Assembly (NCBI GenBank): GCA_023399635.1
Contig: JAEWOP010000011.1
Span: 1 to 8,691, forward strand
Direction of reading: 5' to 3'
DNA: 8,691 nucleotides
From: Pseudomonadota bacterium
GTDB taxonomy: Bacteria > Pseudomonadota > Alphaproteobacteria > Rhizobiales > Rhizobiaceae
Both the position numbers and the translations under genes were made by a program. Under the pieces are notes generated by a model. The model was given only the letters and a program-made list of their open reading frames with translations. It was not told the origin of the DNA and ran no database searches. Shown here one piece after another: positions 1-5,510 of the stretch. The stretch's first letter is position 1. Every line of letters starts with the position of its first letter.

Positions 1-159
1 ATCGAAGGCAAGGAATCGCCCTATGCCAACGTCATCGCCGTTCGTACCGAAGACAAGGATGCGGATTGGCTGAAGACCTTGGTCGAGGCCTATCACGACG
101 ACAGCATCAAGGCCTTCATCAACGAACGCTATCAGGGCGCGGTCATTCCGTCCTGGTAA
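1..159 (+). CDS. metQ: MetQ/NlpA-type methionine ABC transporter substrate-binding lipoprotein, 3' end only
   Basis: Frame 1 is open from the first base of the window and ends at a TAA (157-159), giving the last 52 residues of a protein whose start lies to the left. The piece contains SPYANVIAVRTEDKD, a WLKTLVEAYH helix and a final GAVIPSW. These match the conserved C-terminal end of the NlpA/MetQ family of methionine-binding lipoproteins, which feed the MetNI ABC importer from the periplasmic side of the inner membrane. The lipobox, most of the ligand pocket and any metNI partners are outside the window, so substrate (methionine versus another ligand) is inferred from family resemblance. A stem-loop just after the stop suggests that this is the last gene of its operon. 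Confidence 0.85.
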   Translation: MEGKESPYANVIAVRTEDKDADWLKTLVEAYHDDSIKAFINERYQGAVIPSW

Positions 160-171
160 GCCTTGGAATAT

Positions 172-203
172 GCCTCTTCCTCCGATTGATTGGAGGGAGA
201 GGC
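172..203 (+). terminator. Stem-loop downstream of metQ, probable transcription terminator
   Basis: Bases 172-183 (GCCTCTTCCTCC) pair with 192-203 (GGAGGGAGAGGC) to make a 12-bp stem with a single G-T wobble, closed by an 8-base loop. It begins 12 bases after the metQ stop codon. The stem is strong, but no run of T follows it, so it is not a textbook intrinsic terminator. It may act as an imperfect terminator or as a 3'-end stabiliser. Confidence 0.6.
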
Positions 204-268
204 TCGCGGATTCCGTTCGTTCTGCTCATATGTTATAGAAGATCAGCAATGCGTGGCGGAGAGCCTAT

Positions 269-511
269 ATGAAAAGTTCATCCATCATCGTTCGAGCACT
301 ATGGGATGAGGAAGCAGAAGTCTGGGTGGCGTCCAGCGCGGACATAGATGGCCTTTCTGTTGAAGCCGACACTATAGAAAAATTGGAAAAGAAGGTTGTT
401 TCCGCAATCGGCGACCTGCTGGAACTAAACGGACAGACATTCGACCTGCCGGAGATTCCGGTCCACATCATGTCCGAGCATATGGCCAAAGTGCCCAACC
501 CGCGGTTCTGA
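269..511 (+). CDS. hicB: HicB-like antitoxin (DUF1902 type)
   Basis: This 80-residue protein opens with SIIVRALWDEEAEVWVASSADIDGL. That is the short beta-strand pattern of the partial RNase-H-like fold of HicB antitoxins, here of the DUF1902 variety. The domain fills the whole chain, ending in an EIPVHIM strand around residues 62-68. I see no C-terminal ribbon-helix-helix or helix-turn-helix of the kind that larger HicB proteins use to bind their own operator. The ATG has a good ribosome site (GGAGAG, 258-263, five bases upstream). The stop is three bases before the start of the toxin-like gene, so the two are surely co-transcribed. A hand count over 301-420 gives 61 G/C in 120, lower than the neighbouring genes appear, consistent with acquisition by transfer. 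The expected role is to mask the active site of the HicA partner. Function is inferred from the family and the pairing. Confidence 0.8.
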   Translation: MKSSSIIVRALWDEEAEVWVASSADIDGLSVEADTIEKLEKKVVSAIGDLLELNGQTFDLPEIPVHIMSEHMAKVPNPRF

Positions 512-514
512 GCC

Positions 515-709
515 TTGGGTGGCTATCTGCGGGAACTGAAAGAACTTCTGACGACTGCAGGCTGCAGGTTTGTCCGCGCTGGGAAGGGCGACCATGAGAT
601 CTGGTTCAGCCCTATCACCAATCGCCACTTTACGGTGGATCATGGCGTGAAATCGCGCCACACGGCAAACGAAACGCTGAAGCAGGCCGGATTGCCAAAG
701 ACTTTCTAG
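515..709 (+). CDS. hicA: HicA-like mRNA interferase toxin, TTG start
   Basis: This 64-residue protein has the full HicA layout: an N-terminal helix (YLRELKELLTTAGC, residues 4-17), a strand with the catalytic-type histidine (GKGDHEIWF, His27), a strand resembling the usual VTVPHG (FTVDHGVKS), and the closing helix TANETLKQAGL. HicA proteins are double-stranded-RNA-binding-fold ribonucleases that cleave mRNA and are neutralised by HicB. The start is TTG, because no ATG or GTG is available upstream of the first helix in this frame. The weak start codon and tight coupling to the upstream gene would keep toxin output below antitoxin output. The classic hicAB order is toxin first; here the antitoxin comes first. 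The gene runs to within six bases of the convergent trhO stop. Activity is inferred from the family. Confidence 0.8.
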   Translation: MGGYLRELKELLTTAGCRFVRAGKGDHEIWFSPITNRHFTVDHGVKSRHTANETLKQAGLPKTF

Positions 710-715
710 CGACGA

Positions 716-1657
716 TCAGCTTCCGATATGCTTCTGTCCGCGCTTCTTTGCCAGCGCGATCTGGTGCTGGCGCTGGCGGTAGCGGTCCCGGTCGGCTTCT
801 GTTCGCGTCTCGTAGCAGTGGCTGCAGGAGACGCCCTCTTCGTAGAAGGGTGAGGTGATCTCTTCGGCCGTGATCGGGTTGCGGCAGGCGTGGCAGAGCT
901 TGTGGTTGCCTTCCTTCAGTCCATGCTCGACGGAAACGCGCTCGTCGAAGACGAAGCAGGCACCTTCCCAAAGGCTCTCCTCCGCCGGCACTTCCTCGAG
1001 GTATTTCAGGATGCCACCCTTGAGGTGGTAGACCTCGTCGAAGCCCTGTTCCTTCATGAAGGCCGTCGCTTTTTCGCAGCGGATGCCACCGGTGCAGTAC
1101 ATGGCGATCTTCGGCTTGTTGTGCAGGCCGGTGTTGTTCTTCACCCAGTCGGGGAATTCGCGGAAGGTCTTTGTCTTCGGATCGATCGCGCCCTTGAAGA
1201 TGCCGATCGCCGTCTCGTAGTCGTTGCGGGTGTCAATGACGATGGTATCGGGATCGGAAATCAGCGCGTTCCAGTCCTTCGGTGCAACATAGGTGCCGAC
1301 GATCTTGTTGGGGTCGATGTCCTCGACGCCCATCGTTACGATCTCCTTCTTCAGGCGCACCTTCATGCGTAGGAAGGGCATTTTGGAGGCACGGCTTTCC
1401 TTATGCTCCAGCTTCGCGAATTCCGGCTGCGCGCGCAGGAAGGCGAGAAGCCGGGCAACACCTTTGTCCGTGCCGGCGACGGTGCCGTTGATGCCCTCGC
1501 GGGCGATCAGCAGCGTGCCCTTGATGCCGTTCTCGTCGCAGACAGCCTGCAGCGGCTCGCGGAAATCGGCGAAGCGCGGAAAGGTGGCGAAGTGGTAGAG
1601 CGCTGCCACGCAAGTGGTGCCGGCTGCTGGCCGGTCGATGGTCGTGTTGTCGGTCAT
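716..1657 (-). CDS. trhO: tRNA uridine(34) 5-hydroxylase TrhO (YceA/UPF0176, rhodanese-related)
   Basis: This 313-residue protein matches the TrhO family, which uses molecular oxygen to make 5-hydroxyuridine at wobble position 34 of certain tRNAs. It has an N-terminal acylphosphatase-like/ferredoxin-like domain (about residues 16-110, with GIKGTLLIAREGINGTVAG). A rhodanese domain follows (about 115-225), carrying the active-site loop CTGGIRC with Cys188 and Cys194. At the C-terminus are two cysteine pairs (Cys255/Cys258 in CHAC and Cys278/Cys281 in CSHC) that look like a zinc-binding knuckle. The open frame extends 51 codons further upstream into the CHAD gene. I chose the ATG at 1657 because the family homology starts just after it and the upstream residues look like non-coding translation. 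No Shine-Dalgarno sequence is visible before this ATG. It lies 76 bases downstream of CHAD on the same strand, so it may be read through from that operon or use its own promoter. Its end faces hicA. Confidence 0.93.
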   Translation of the reverse strand: MTDNTTIDRPAAGTTCVAALYHFATFPRFADFREPLQAVCDENGIKGTLLIAREGINGTVAGTDKGVARLLAFLRAQPEFAKLEHKESRASKMPFLRMKVRLKKEIVTMGVEDIDPNKIVGTYVAPKDWNALISDPDTIVIDTRNDYETAIGIFKGAIDPKTKTFREFPDWVKNNTGLHNKPKIAMYCTGGIRCEKATAFMKEQGFDEVYHLKGGILKYLEEVPAEESLWEGACFVFDERVSVEHGLKEGNHKLCHACRNPITAEEITSPFYEEGVSCSHCYETRTEADRDRYRQRQHQIALAKKRGQKHIGS

Positions 1658-1663
1658 GGCGGG

Positions 1664-1692
1664 GAAATACATCCAGACGGAGATTGGCGCAA
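1664..1692 (-). promoter_or_regulatory. Weak promoter-like element abutting the trhO start
   Basis: On the minus strand, TTGCGC (1692-1687) is followed by a 17-base spacer and TATTTC (1669-1664). Each hexamer matches the sigma-70 consensus at only three of six positions. The -10 hexamer ends six bases before the trhO ATG, so transcription from it would begin at or beside the start codon and give a leaderless message. That fits the lack of a visible ribosome-binding site, but the match itself is weak. Confidence 0.2.
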
Positions 1693-1733
1693 CGCGCTTT
1701 CTGTCGCTGGGGCCGGAGCCCGGTTGCCGCCTG

Positions 1734-2648
1734 TTACCTGCGCGCCGCGGCTTCCTTCCAAAGAAGGGCGATACGCGCTGCTTCCGTATCGGCGTCATCG
1801 GCAAAGACAAGCCGCGCTTGCTCTACCGCCTTCTGTCGAAGTTCCTGCTGGCGGGCGATGATTGCTCCAATCACGCGGGCAAGTGTTTCGCTGTCGCCGA
1901 AGATGTCCGGGTTTTCGTTCACGACCTGAGTGAGAACCGAAAGGTCGTGCTCGTGCCCCAGAATGTCGACCAGCGCCTTTGCTTCCCGCTGCTTGGCGCG
2001 CATCGCCGAAGGCCAAAGATCGGAGAGTAGCGCTAGGTGCATCCAATAGGTCTGCCCGATCTTGCGCAGGTCGTGGAAATGTTCTGCATCTCCGCCTTCT
2101 TCGCAGGCGACGAGATCTGCCGCAGCGCGTGAAAGCTGCTTGCGCCAGACCTTGGCGAGGCGGCGTGCGGTGCGCCGGGGGCTGTCGTCCAGATCGAGTT
2201 CCTGCAGCGCCTCGATGGCGTCCCGGCAGGTCTGCGCGGCCGCTGCCATCTTGGCGGCAAGGTCCGTCTCTTGATGCGCAATCTGGTCGCGCCGCTCGAT
2301 CAAAGCCGTCGATGCGAAATGGAGTGCTGCCAGTTCCTCCGGCGCACCGGCCTGAGACGCGAGATAATCAACCGTTTCCACCAAGGCGGTCGCATCGCGA
2401 ACCGCCGAAAGGGACCGTGCCATATCGCGGATTCGCTCGTTCTCGCGCTGGCGAAACGCCTTGGCGTCCGGCTGGATCAGGCGGTGGAGGGCGCGCACGC
2501 GCTTAAATTTTTTCCGGGCGGCGTGAACGGCTTCATGCGGGCCGTCCGGCTGGTCTTCCAGAACGCGGATGGCCTGCCGCAACTGGTGTTCGACCACATG
2601 TCGAAACTCTGCGGTGAACGGACGTTCAGGCCGTATGCGAAATGCCAT
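1734..2648 (-). CDS. CHAD domain protein (conserved histidine alpha-helical, polyphosphate-associated)
   Basis: This 304-residue, almost wholly helical and strongly charged protein fits the CHAD family along its full length. The two halves of the CHAD repeat are visible. The first has HEAVHAARKKFKRVRALHRL (His38, His42 and a basic helix, residues 38-57) with RDATALVETVDYL at 84-96. The second has HFHDLRKIGQTYWMHLALL (190-208, His190/His192) with LGHEHDLSVL at 230-239. CHAD domains bind polyphosphate through basic residues and often occur fused to, or beside, CYTH triphosphatases. No signal peptide or membrane segment is seen, so it is probably cytoplasmic. The start ATG lies inside the end of the CYTH gene and is preceded by GGGAG seven bases upstream, so translation is probably coupled. 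The exact biochemical role (scaffold, granule targeting or regulator) is not settled by the sequence. Confidence 0.9.
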   Translation of the reverse strand: MAFRIRPERPFTAEFRHVVEHQLRQAIRVLEDQPDGPHEAVHAARKKFKRVRALHRLIQPDAKAFRQRENERIRDMARSLSAVRDATALVETVDYLASQAGAPEELAALHFASTALIERRDQIAHQETDLAAKMAAAAQTCRDAIEALQELDLDDSPRRTARRLAKVWRKQLSRAAADLVACEEGGDAEHFHDLRKIGQTYWMHLALLSDLWPSAMRAKQREAKALVDILGHEHDLSVLTQVVNENPDIFGDSETLARVIGAIIARQQELRQKAVEQARLVFADDADTEAARIALLWKEAAARR

Positions 2649-3120
2649 CGCACAGCTCCCCGCTCATATCCTTTGCCGCCATCATCTGGTTTGAATAGCG
2701 GGGATCCCCCGTCACCTCCGCGCCGATCCAGGAGGGCAAGGCCGGCTCCTGCTCTTCGTTTTTCAGCTCGACCTCCGCCACCACCAGTCCGGAATAGACG
2801 CCGTGGTAGACGTCGATCTCCCAGGTGAAACCATGGTGGCCGACTTCGTAGCGCGTTTTCTCAAGAACGATCCCAAGTGCCCTTGCCACCAACTCCCGTG
2901 CATCGGCAAGCGGGATGTCGTACTCGAACTCGTCTCGGCTGATCATCTGCCGGCCGATCTTCAGGGTCAGCGACGCCCGCTCGTCATCGATCAGGCGCAC
3001 CCGCAGCGAGCGATCATCCATGGTGACGAGATAGGCCTGGATAAAGCTGCGAGAGGAGGTGGCTTCGGCACGCCAGCCGTCGTCCTTCACCAGAAACTTG
3101 CGCTCGATTTCCTTGGCCAT
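2626..3120 (-). CDS. CYTH domain protein, probable inorganic triphosphatase (ThTPase/CyaB-like)
   Basis: The 164-residue product is a stand-alone CYTH domain. It opens with the diagnostic ExExK signature (EIERKFLV, Glu4, Glu6, Lys8). The tunnel residues follow in the usual order: QAYL (28-31), RVR (40-42), LTLK (51-54), EFEY (64-67), EKTRY (87-91), WEIDVYHG with Asp103 (100-107), and VVAEVEL with Glu116/Glu118 (113-119). The closing VTGDPRYSN (136-144) is typical of bacterial members. CYTH enzymes hydrolyse inorganic triphosphate or related triphosphates with divalent metal, and a few are class IV adenylate cyclases. The short size and adjacency to CHAD favour the phosphatase role. A 61-codon upstream extension of the frame was discarded. 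The chosen ATG has GGAG five bases upstream and starts exactly at the motif. It is the first gene of the minus-strand group, divergent from eda. Confidence 0.92.
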   Translation of the reverse strand: MAKEIERKFLVKDDGWRAEATSSRSFIQAYLVTMDDRSLRVRLIDDERASLTLKIGRQMISRDEFEYDIPLADARELVARALGIVLEKTRYEVGHHGFTWEIDVYHGVYSGLVVAEVELKNEEQEPALPSWIGAEVTGDPRYSNQMMAAKDMSGELCDGISHTA

Positions 3121-3205
3121 GAATGCTCCGCCCGTCGACGCCGAGAAACTATGGCAACAGGCGCGTTTGGCAAAGATACCATCGATCCGGAAGGTTGATT
3201 TTTCC

Positions 3206-3234
3206 TCGACAAGCATGGGCGAGGGCGGTATCTC
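3206..3234 (+). promoter_or_regulatory. Candidate sigma-70-type promoter for eda
   Basis: TCGACA (3206-3211, five of six to TTGACA) is followed by exactly 17 bases and then TATCTC (3229-3234). Read in the rhizobial register it is CTCGAC-N17-GTATCT against CTTGAC-N17-CTATAT. A start near 3241 would leave a leader of about 32 bases before the eda ATG, with the ribosome site in place. It lies in the 152-base gap between the divergent CYTH and eda genes. I found no equally good match for the CYTH direction. Confidence 0.4.
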
Positions 3235-3272
3235 CAGCCGATCTTCAATCGTTTGAAACAAGGAGCGCCCCC

Positions 3273-3911
3273 ATGGCCGGCAAGACTGAAAACCTCCTCG
3301 CAATCTTGCGGGCGCAGCCTGTCGTTCCGGTCCTGATCGTGGAGGATGCCAAGTCCGCCGTGCCGCTCGCGCGCGCTCTCGTCGCAGGTGGGCTGAAGGC
3401 CATCGAGATCACCATGCGGACGCCAGCTGCGCTCGACGCAGTGAAGGCCGTGGCCGGTGAGGTCGAGGGTGCCAATGTCGGCGCAGGCACCATCCTCAGC
3501 GCCCGCGACTTCGATGCTGCCGTCAAGGCAGGCTCGACCTTCATCGTCAGCCCTGGTGCAACGCGCGGCATTCTGGAAGCTGCGAGAGGCTCCGACGTGC
3601 CTCTGTTGCCGGGTGCTGCCACCGCAAGCGAAGTCATGGCGCTGCGCGAAGAGGGTCTTGAGGTTCTCAAGTTCTTCCCCGCGGAACAGGCCGGGGGTGC
3701 TGCCTACTTGAAGTCGCTGTCCTCGCCGCTCGCCGGAACGCTGTTTTGCCCGACCGGGGGTATCTCCCTGAAGAACGCCCGCGATTACCTGTCGCTGCCG
3801 AACGTGGTCTGCGTCGGCGGCTCCTGGGTTGCGCCCAAGGAAATGGTGGCAGCTGGTGACTGGGCCGGCATTACCAAGCTTGCTCAGGAAGCGTCAGCTC
3901 TGAAGGGGTGA
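3273..3911 (+). CDS. eda: KDPG aldolase (2-dehydro-3-deoxy-phosphogluconate aldolase)
   Basis: This 212-residue protein is a class I aldolase of the KDPG/KHG family and has the same numbering as the E. coli enzyme. Glu45 lies in IEITMRTP, Arg49 lies in the same loop, and the Schiff-base lysine Lys133 lies in VLKFFPAE. The phosphate-binding SPG (93-95), PG (113-114) and PTGG (160-163) loops are all present. It cleaves 2-keto-3-deoxy-6-phosphogluconate to pyruvate and glyceraldehyde 3-phosphate in the cytoplasm, the last step of the Entner-Doudoroff pathway that rhizobia use as a main sugar route. The ATG at 3273 has AAGGAG (3260-3265) seven bases upstream; the 50-codon upstream extension of the frame is non-coding. 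edd and zwf are not in the window, so eda is apparently separated from its pathway partners. A KDPGal (DgoA) role is less likely but not excluded. Confidence 0.93.
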   Translation: MAGKTENLLAILRAQPVVPVLIVEDAKSAVPLARALVAGGLKAIEITMRTPAALDAVKAVAGEVEGANVGAGTILSARDFDAAVKAGSTFIVSPGATRGILEAARGSDVPLLPGAATASEVMALREEGLEVLKFFPAEQAGGAAYLKSLSSPLAGTLFCPTGGISLKNARDYLSLPNVVCVGGSWVAPKEMVAAGDWAGITKLAQEASALKG

Positions 3912-3948
3912 CATTTCCGTCATCGGGTCCGGGGCTGAGGTCGCACAC

Positions 3949-3978
3949 CTTTGTTTTCCGCCTCGGGTTTCCTATCTC
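3949..3978 (+). promoter_or_regulatory. Possible promoter for the DUF533 gene
   Basis: In the 97-base gap after eda, CTTTGT (3949-3954) is followed by 17 bases and CTATCT (3972-3977). The second hexamer matches the rhizobial CTATAT at five positions, but the first matches CTTGAC at only three. The implied start is about 25 bases upstream of the gene. A small dyad, ATTGA-N3-TCAAT (3982-3994), lies just downstream of the -10 element. Evidence is suggestive only. Confidence 0.3.
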
Positions 3979-4008
3979 CTGATTGAATTTCAATTACGGG
4001 AGATCATC

Positions 4009-4743
4009 ATGTTCGACGCCAAGAAGCTTCTAGACCAGTTCCTCGGATCGCAGATGGGCGGCAAGTCGGGAGGCGTGCTTGGCTCCGGAGGCATGGGAGG
4101 CATGTTGGGCAAGGCTGGCCAGATCGGTGACCTGGCGAAGAACAACCCCCTGAAATCGGCAGGAATCGCTGCAGCCCTTCTCGGCACGAAGACGGGCCGC
4201 AAGCTGGTTGGCAATGTCGCTACCGTCGGCGGCATTGCAGCGATCGCTGGCCTCGGCTACATGGCCTACAAGAACTACCAGTCCGGCCAGGCACCGCAGA
4301 CTGCCTCCGCCCCACAGCGGGAACCGGAAATCCTCCCGCCGCCGGCTAACTCGCCCTTCAGCTTGGAGTCGCCCGCGCTCACCAATGATTTCGCACTGAC
4401 GCTGGTGCGCGCGATGATCGCCGCCGCAAAGGCCGACGGTCACATTGATGCCAACGAGCGTGCCAACATCATGGACAAGGTTCATGCGGTCGATCTCGGC
4501 TCCGAGGCGGAGGCCTTCATCGCCAACGAGCTTGCCAATCCTGTCGATATCGATGACCTCGTTGCTGCGGCTCGAACGGAAGAGCAGAAGGTCGAGCTCT
4601 ACACCGCCACCCGCATCACCATCGATCCGGACACCCGCGCCGAACGCGGCTATCTCGATCTTCTCGCCGGCCGCCTTGGACTACCGGATGCGCTGATCGA
4701 CCATATCGACGCCACGGTTTCTTCGGCCAAAGCCAACGTGTAA
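4009..4743 (+). CDS. DUF533 / YebE-type TerB-like inner-membrane protein
   Basis: This 244-residue protein follows the YebE (DUF533) plan. An N-terminal region rich in Gly and Met (residues 14-35, with GGVLGSGGMGGMLGK) precedes a hydrophobic segment at about 67-86, LVGNVATVGGIAAIAGLGYM, which is probably a single membrane span. A Pro/Ala-rich linker (about 92-120) leads to a C-terminal helical domain. That domain has the TerB-like acidic signature AAAKADGHIDANE (Asp143, Asp147, Glu150) and a second acidic stretch, TIDPDTRAERGYLDLLA. TerB-like domains are linked to metal or stress responses, but no precise activity is established for YebE proteins. The ATG has GGGAG six bases upstream. A possible own promoter lies between eda and this gene, and a stem-loop follows it. 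The family call is firm; the function is unknown. Confidence 0.88.
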   Translation: MFDAKKLLDQFLGSQMGGKSGGVLGSGGMGGMLGKAGQIGDLAKNNPLKSAGIAAALLGTKTGRKLVGNVATVGGIAAIAGLGYMAYKNYQSGQAPQTASAPQREPEILPPPANSPFSLESPALTNDFALTLVRAMIAAAKADGHIDANERANIMDKVHAVDLGSEAEAFIANELANPVDIDDLVAAARTEEQKVELYTATRITIDPDTRAERGYLDLLAGRLGLPDALIDHIDATVSSAKANV

Positions 4744-4752
4744 CTCACAGCC

Positions 4753-4781
4753 GGCCAGTTGCCTTTGACATGCAGCTGGCC
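4753..4781 (+). terminator. Stem-loop between the DUF533 and GNAT genes
   Basis: GGCCAGTTGC (4753-4762) pairs with GCAGCTGGCC (4772-4781) to form a 10-bp stem with one G-T wobble and a nine-base loop. It starts nine bases after the DUF533 stop. No T run follows, so it could be a weak terminator, an RNA-processing or stability element, or an attenuator for the GNAT gene. Confidence 0.45.
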
Positions 4782-4783
4782 TA

Positions 4784-4808
4784 AGCCTCGGCCAATCTGC
4801 AAGAGGCT
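4784..4808 (+). promoter_or_regulatory. Hairpin that would occlude the GNAT ribosome-binding site
   Basis: AGCCTC (4784-4789) is perfectly complementary to GAGGCT (4803-4808) across a 13-base loop. The 3' arm contains the AGAGG Shine-Dalgarno sequence (4802-4806) of the GNAT gene, eight bases before its ATG. If it folds, translation initiation would be lowered. It sits directly after the stem-loop at 4753-4781. Six pairs with a 13-base loop is only a modest structure. Confidence 0.3.
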
Positions 4809-4814
4809 GATCCG

Positions 4815-5510
4815 ATGCGTGATCTCAGGAACTACCGTGTGCCGGCACCCGCGGCCGTGACGCTGACCGGGCGCTACGTCAGGCTTGAACCCTACGAGCG
4901 CGAGGCGCATCTTGCTTTGCTTTGGGAGGCGCTTGGCGGTGCTGCTCAAATCAACGAACTCCTGCAGTATTTCCCCCAGGAAGCCTTCGCGGAGCCGCAC
5001 TCCTTCGGCGATTGGCTCGATGCTGCGGCACGAGAGCTGGGGTGGGTGACGCTGGTTTTCCGGGATAATGCCCGCAAGCAAATTGTCGGGATGGCGAGTT
5101 ACATGCGGCCGGATCCCAAAAATGGCGTCGTCGAGGTGGGATCGGTCGCGCATTCGCCCCAGGTGCAGCGTTCGCCATTGACGACGGAAGTGCATTATCT
5201 GATGGCGCGGCACGTTTTCGAGGATCTGGGATACCGCCGCTATGAATGGAAGTGTCACAACGAAAACGAGCCAAGCAAGAAGTCCGCGCTACGCTACGGC
5301 TTTACCTTCGAAGGCATTTTTCGTCAGCACATGATTTCCAAGGGCGGCAACCGCGATACGGCATGGTTCTCGATGATCGACAGCGAATGGCCTCTGCTGA
5401 AGCAGGCCTTCGAGAGGTGGCTCGCGCCTGACAACTTTGACGAGGAAGGGAAGCAACTGCGACGGCTGGAAGACATACGTTCAAGTTTCCTGGAAGGAGC
5501 GGCTGGATGA
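4815..5510 (+). CDS. GNAT-family N-acetyltransferase (RimJ/RimL-like)
   Basis: This 231-residue protein has the layout of RimJ/RimL-like GNAT enzymes. The first strand is LTGRYVRLEPYERE (17-30), with the helix AHLALLWEAL after it. A central pair of strands follows, WVTLVFRD (77-84) and QIVGMASYM (89-97), then VVEVGSVAHSP (105-115). The acetyl-CoA pyrophosphate-binding turn is degenerate, VQRSPLTTEVHYLMARHVFEDLGYRRYEWKCH, with QRS-P-TTE in place of the standard Q/RxxGxG. The closing NEPSKKSALRYGFTFEGIFRQH (151-172) is the typical beta-bulge and helix that hold CoA. It should transfer an acetyl group to an amine, but the substrate (protein N-terminus, drug or small molecule) cannot be read from the sequence. 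The end overlaps the next gene by four bases (ATGA), so the two are translationally coupled. Confidence 0.9.
   Translation: MRDLRNYRVPAPAAVTLTGRYVRLEPYEREAHLALLWEALGGAAQINELLQYFPQEAFAEPHSFGDWLDAAARELGWVTLVFRDNARKQIVGMASYMRPDPKNGVVEVGSVAHSPQVQRSPLTTEVHYLMARHVFEDLGYRRYEWKCHNENEPSKKSALRYGFTFEGIFRQHMISKGGNRDTAWFSMIDSEWPLLKQAFERWLAPDNFDEEGKQLRRLEDIRSSFLEGAAG

Noticed and set aside
206..238. Possible hicBA promoter around TATGTTATAG
   Set aside because: TTATAG (233-238) is a fair -10 but no matching -35 is found 16-18 bases upstream.
890..1372. 160-codon plus-strand open frame opposite trhO
   Set aside because: It lies wholly antisense to a well-supported conserved enzyme, has no family resemblance and is typical of long shadow frames in GC-rich DNA.
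1658..1810. 51-codon N-terminal extension of trhO
   Set aside because: It would overlap the end of CHAD, is Arg/Pro-rich, and family similarity begins only after the ATG at 1657.
1979..2828. Two overlapping plus-strand frames of 175 and 185 codons opposite CHAD and CYTH
   Set aside because: Both are antisense to conserved domains, rich in Arg/Pro/Ser, and lack credible domains or conserved motifs.
3121..3303. 61-codon upstream extension of the CYTH frame and the matching 50-codon extension of eda
   Set aside because: Both run through the shared divergent intergenic region. Good ribosome sites and conserved N-termini fix the starts at 3120 and 3273.
4030..4485. 151-codon minus-strand frame opposite the DUF533 gene
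   Set aside because: It is a shadow of a recognisable coding sequence with no motif or ribosome site of its own.
4765..4770. Perfect TTGACA between the DUF533 and GNAT genes
   Set aside because: No acceptable -10 hexamer lies 15-19 bases downstream (the position reads TCGGCC), and the bases fall in the loop of the stem at 4753-4781.
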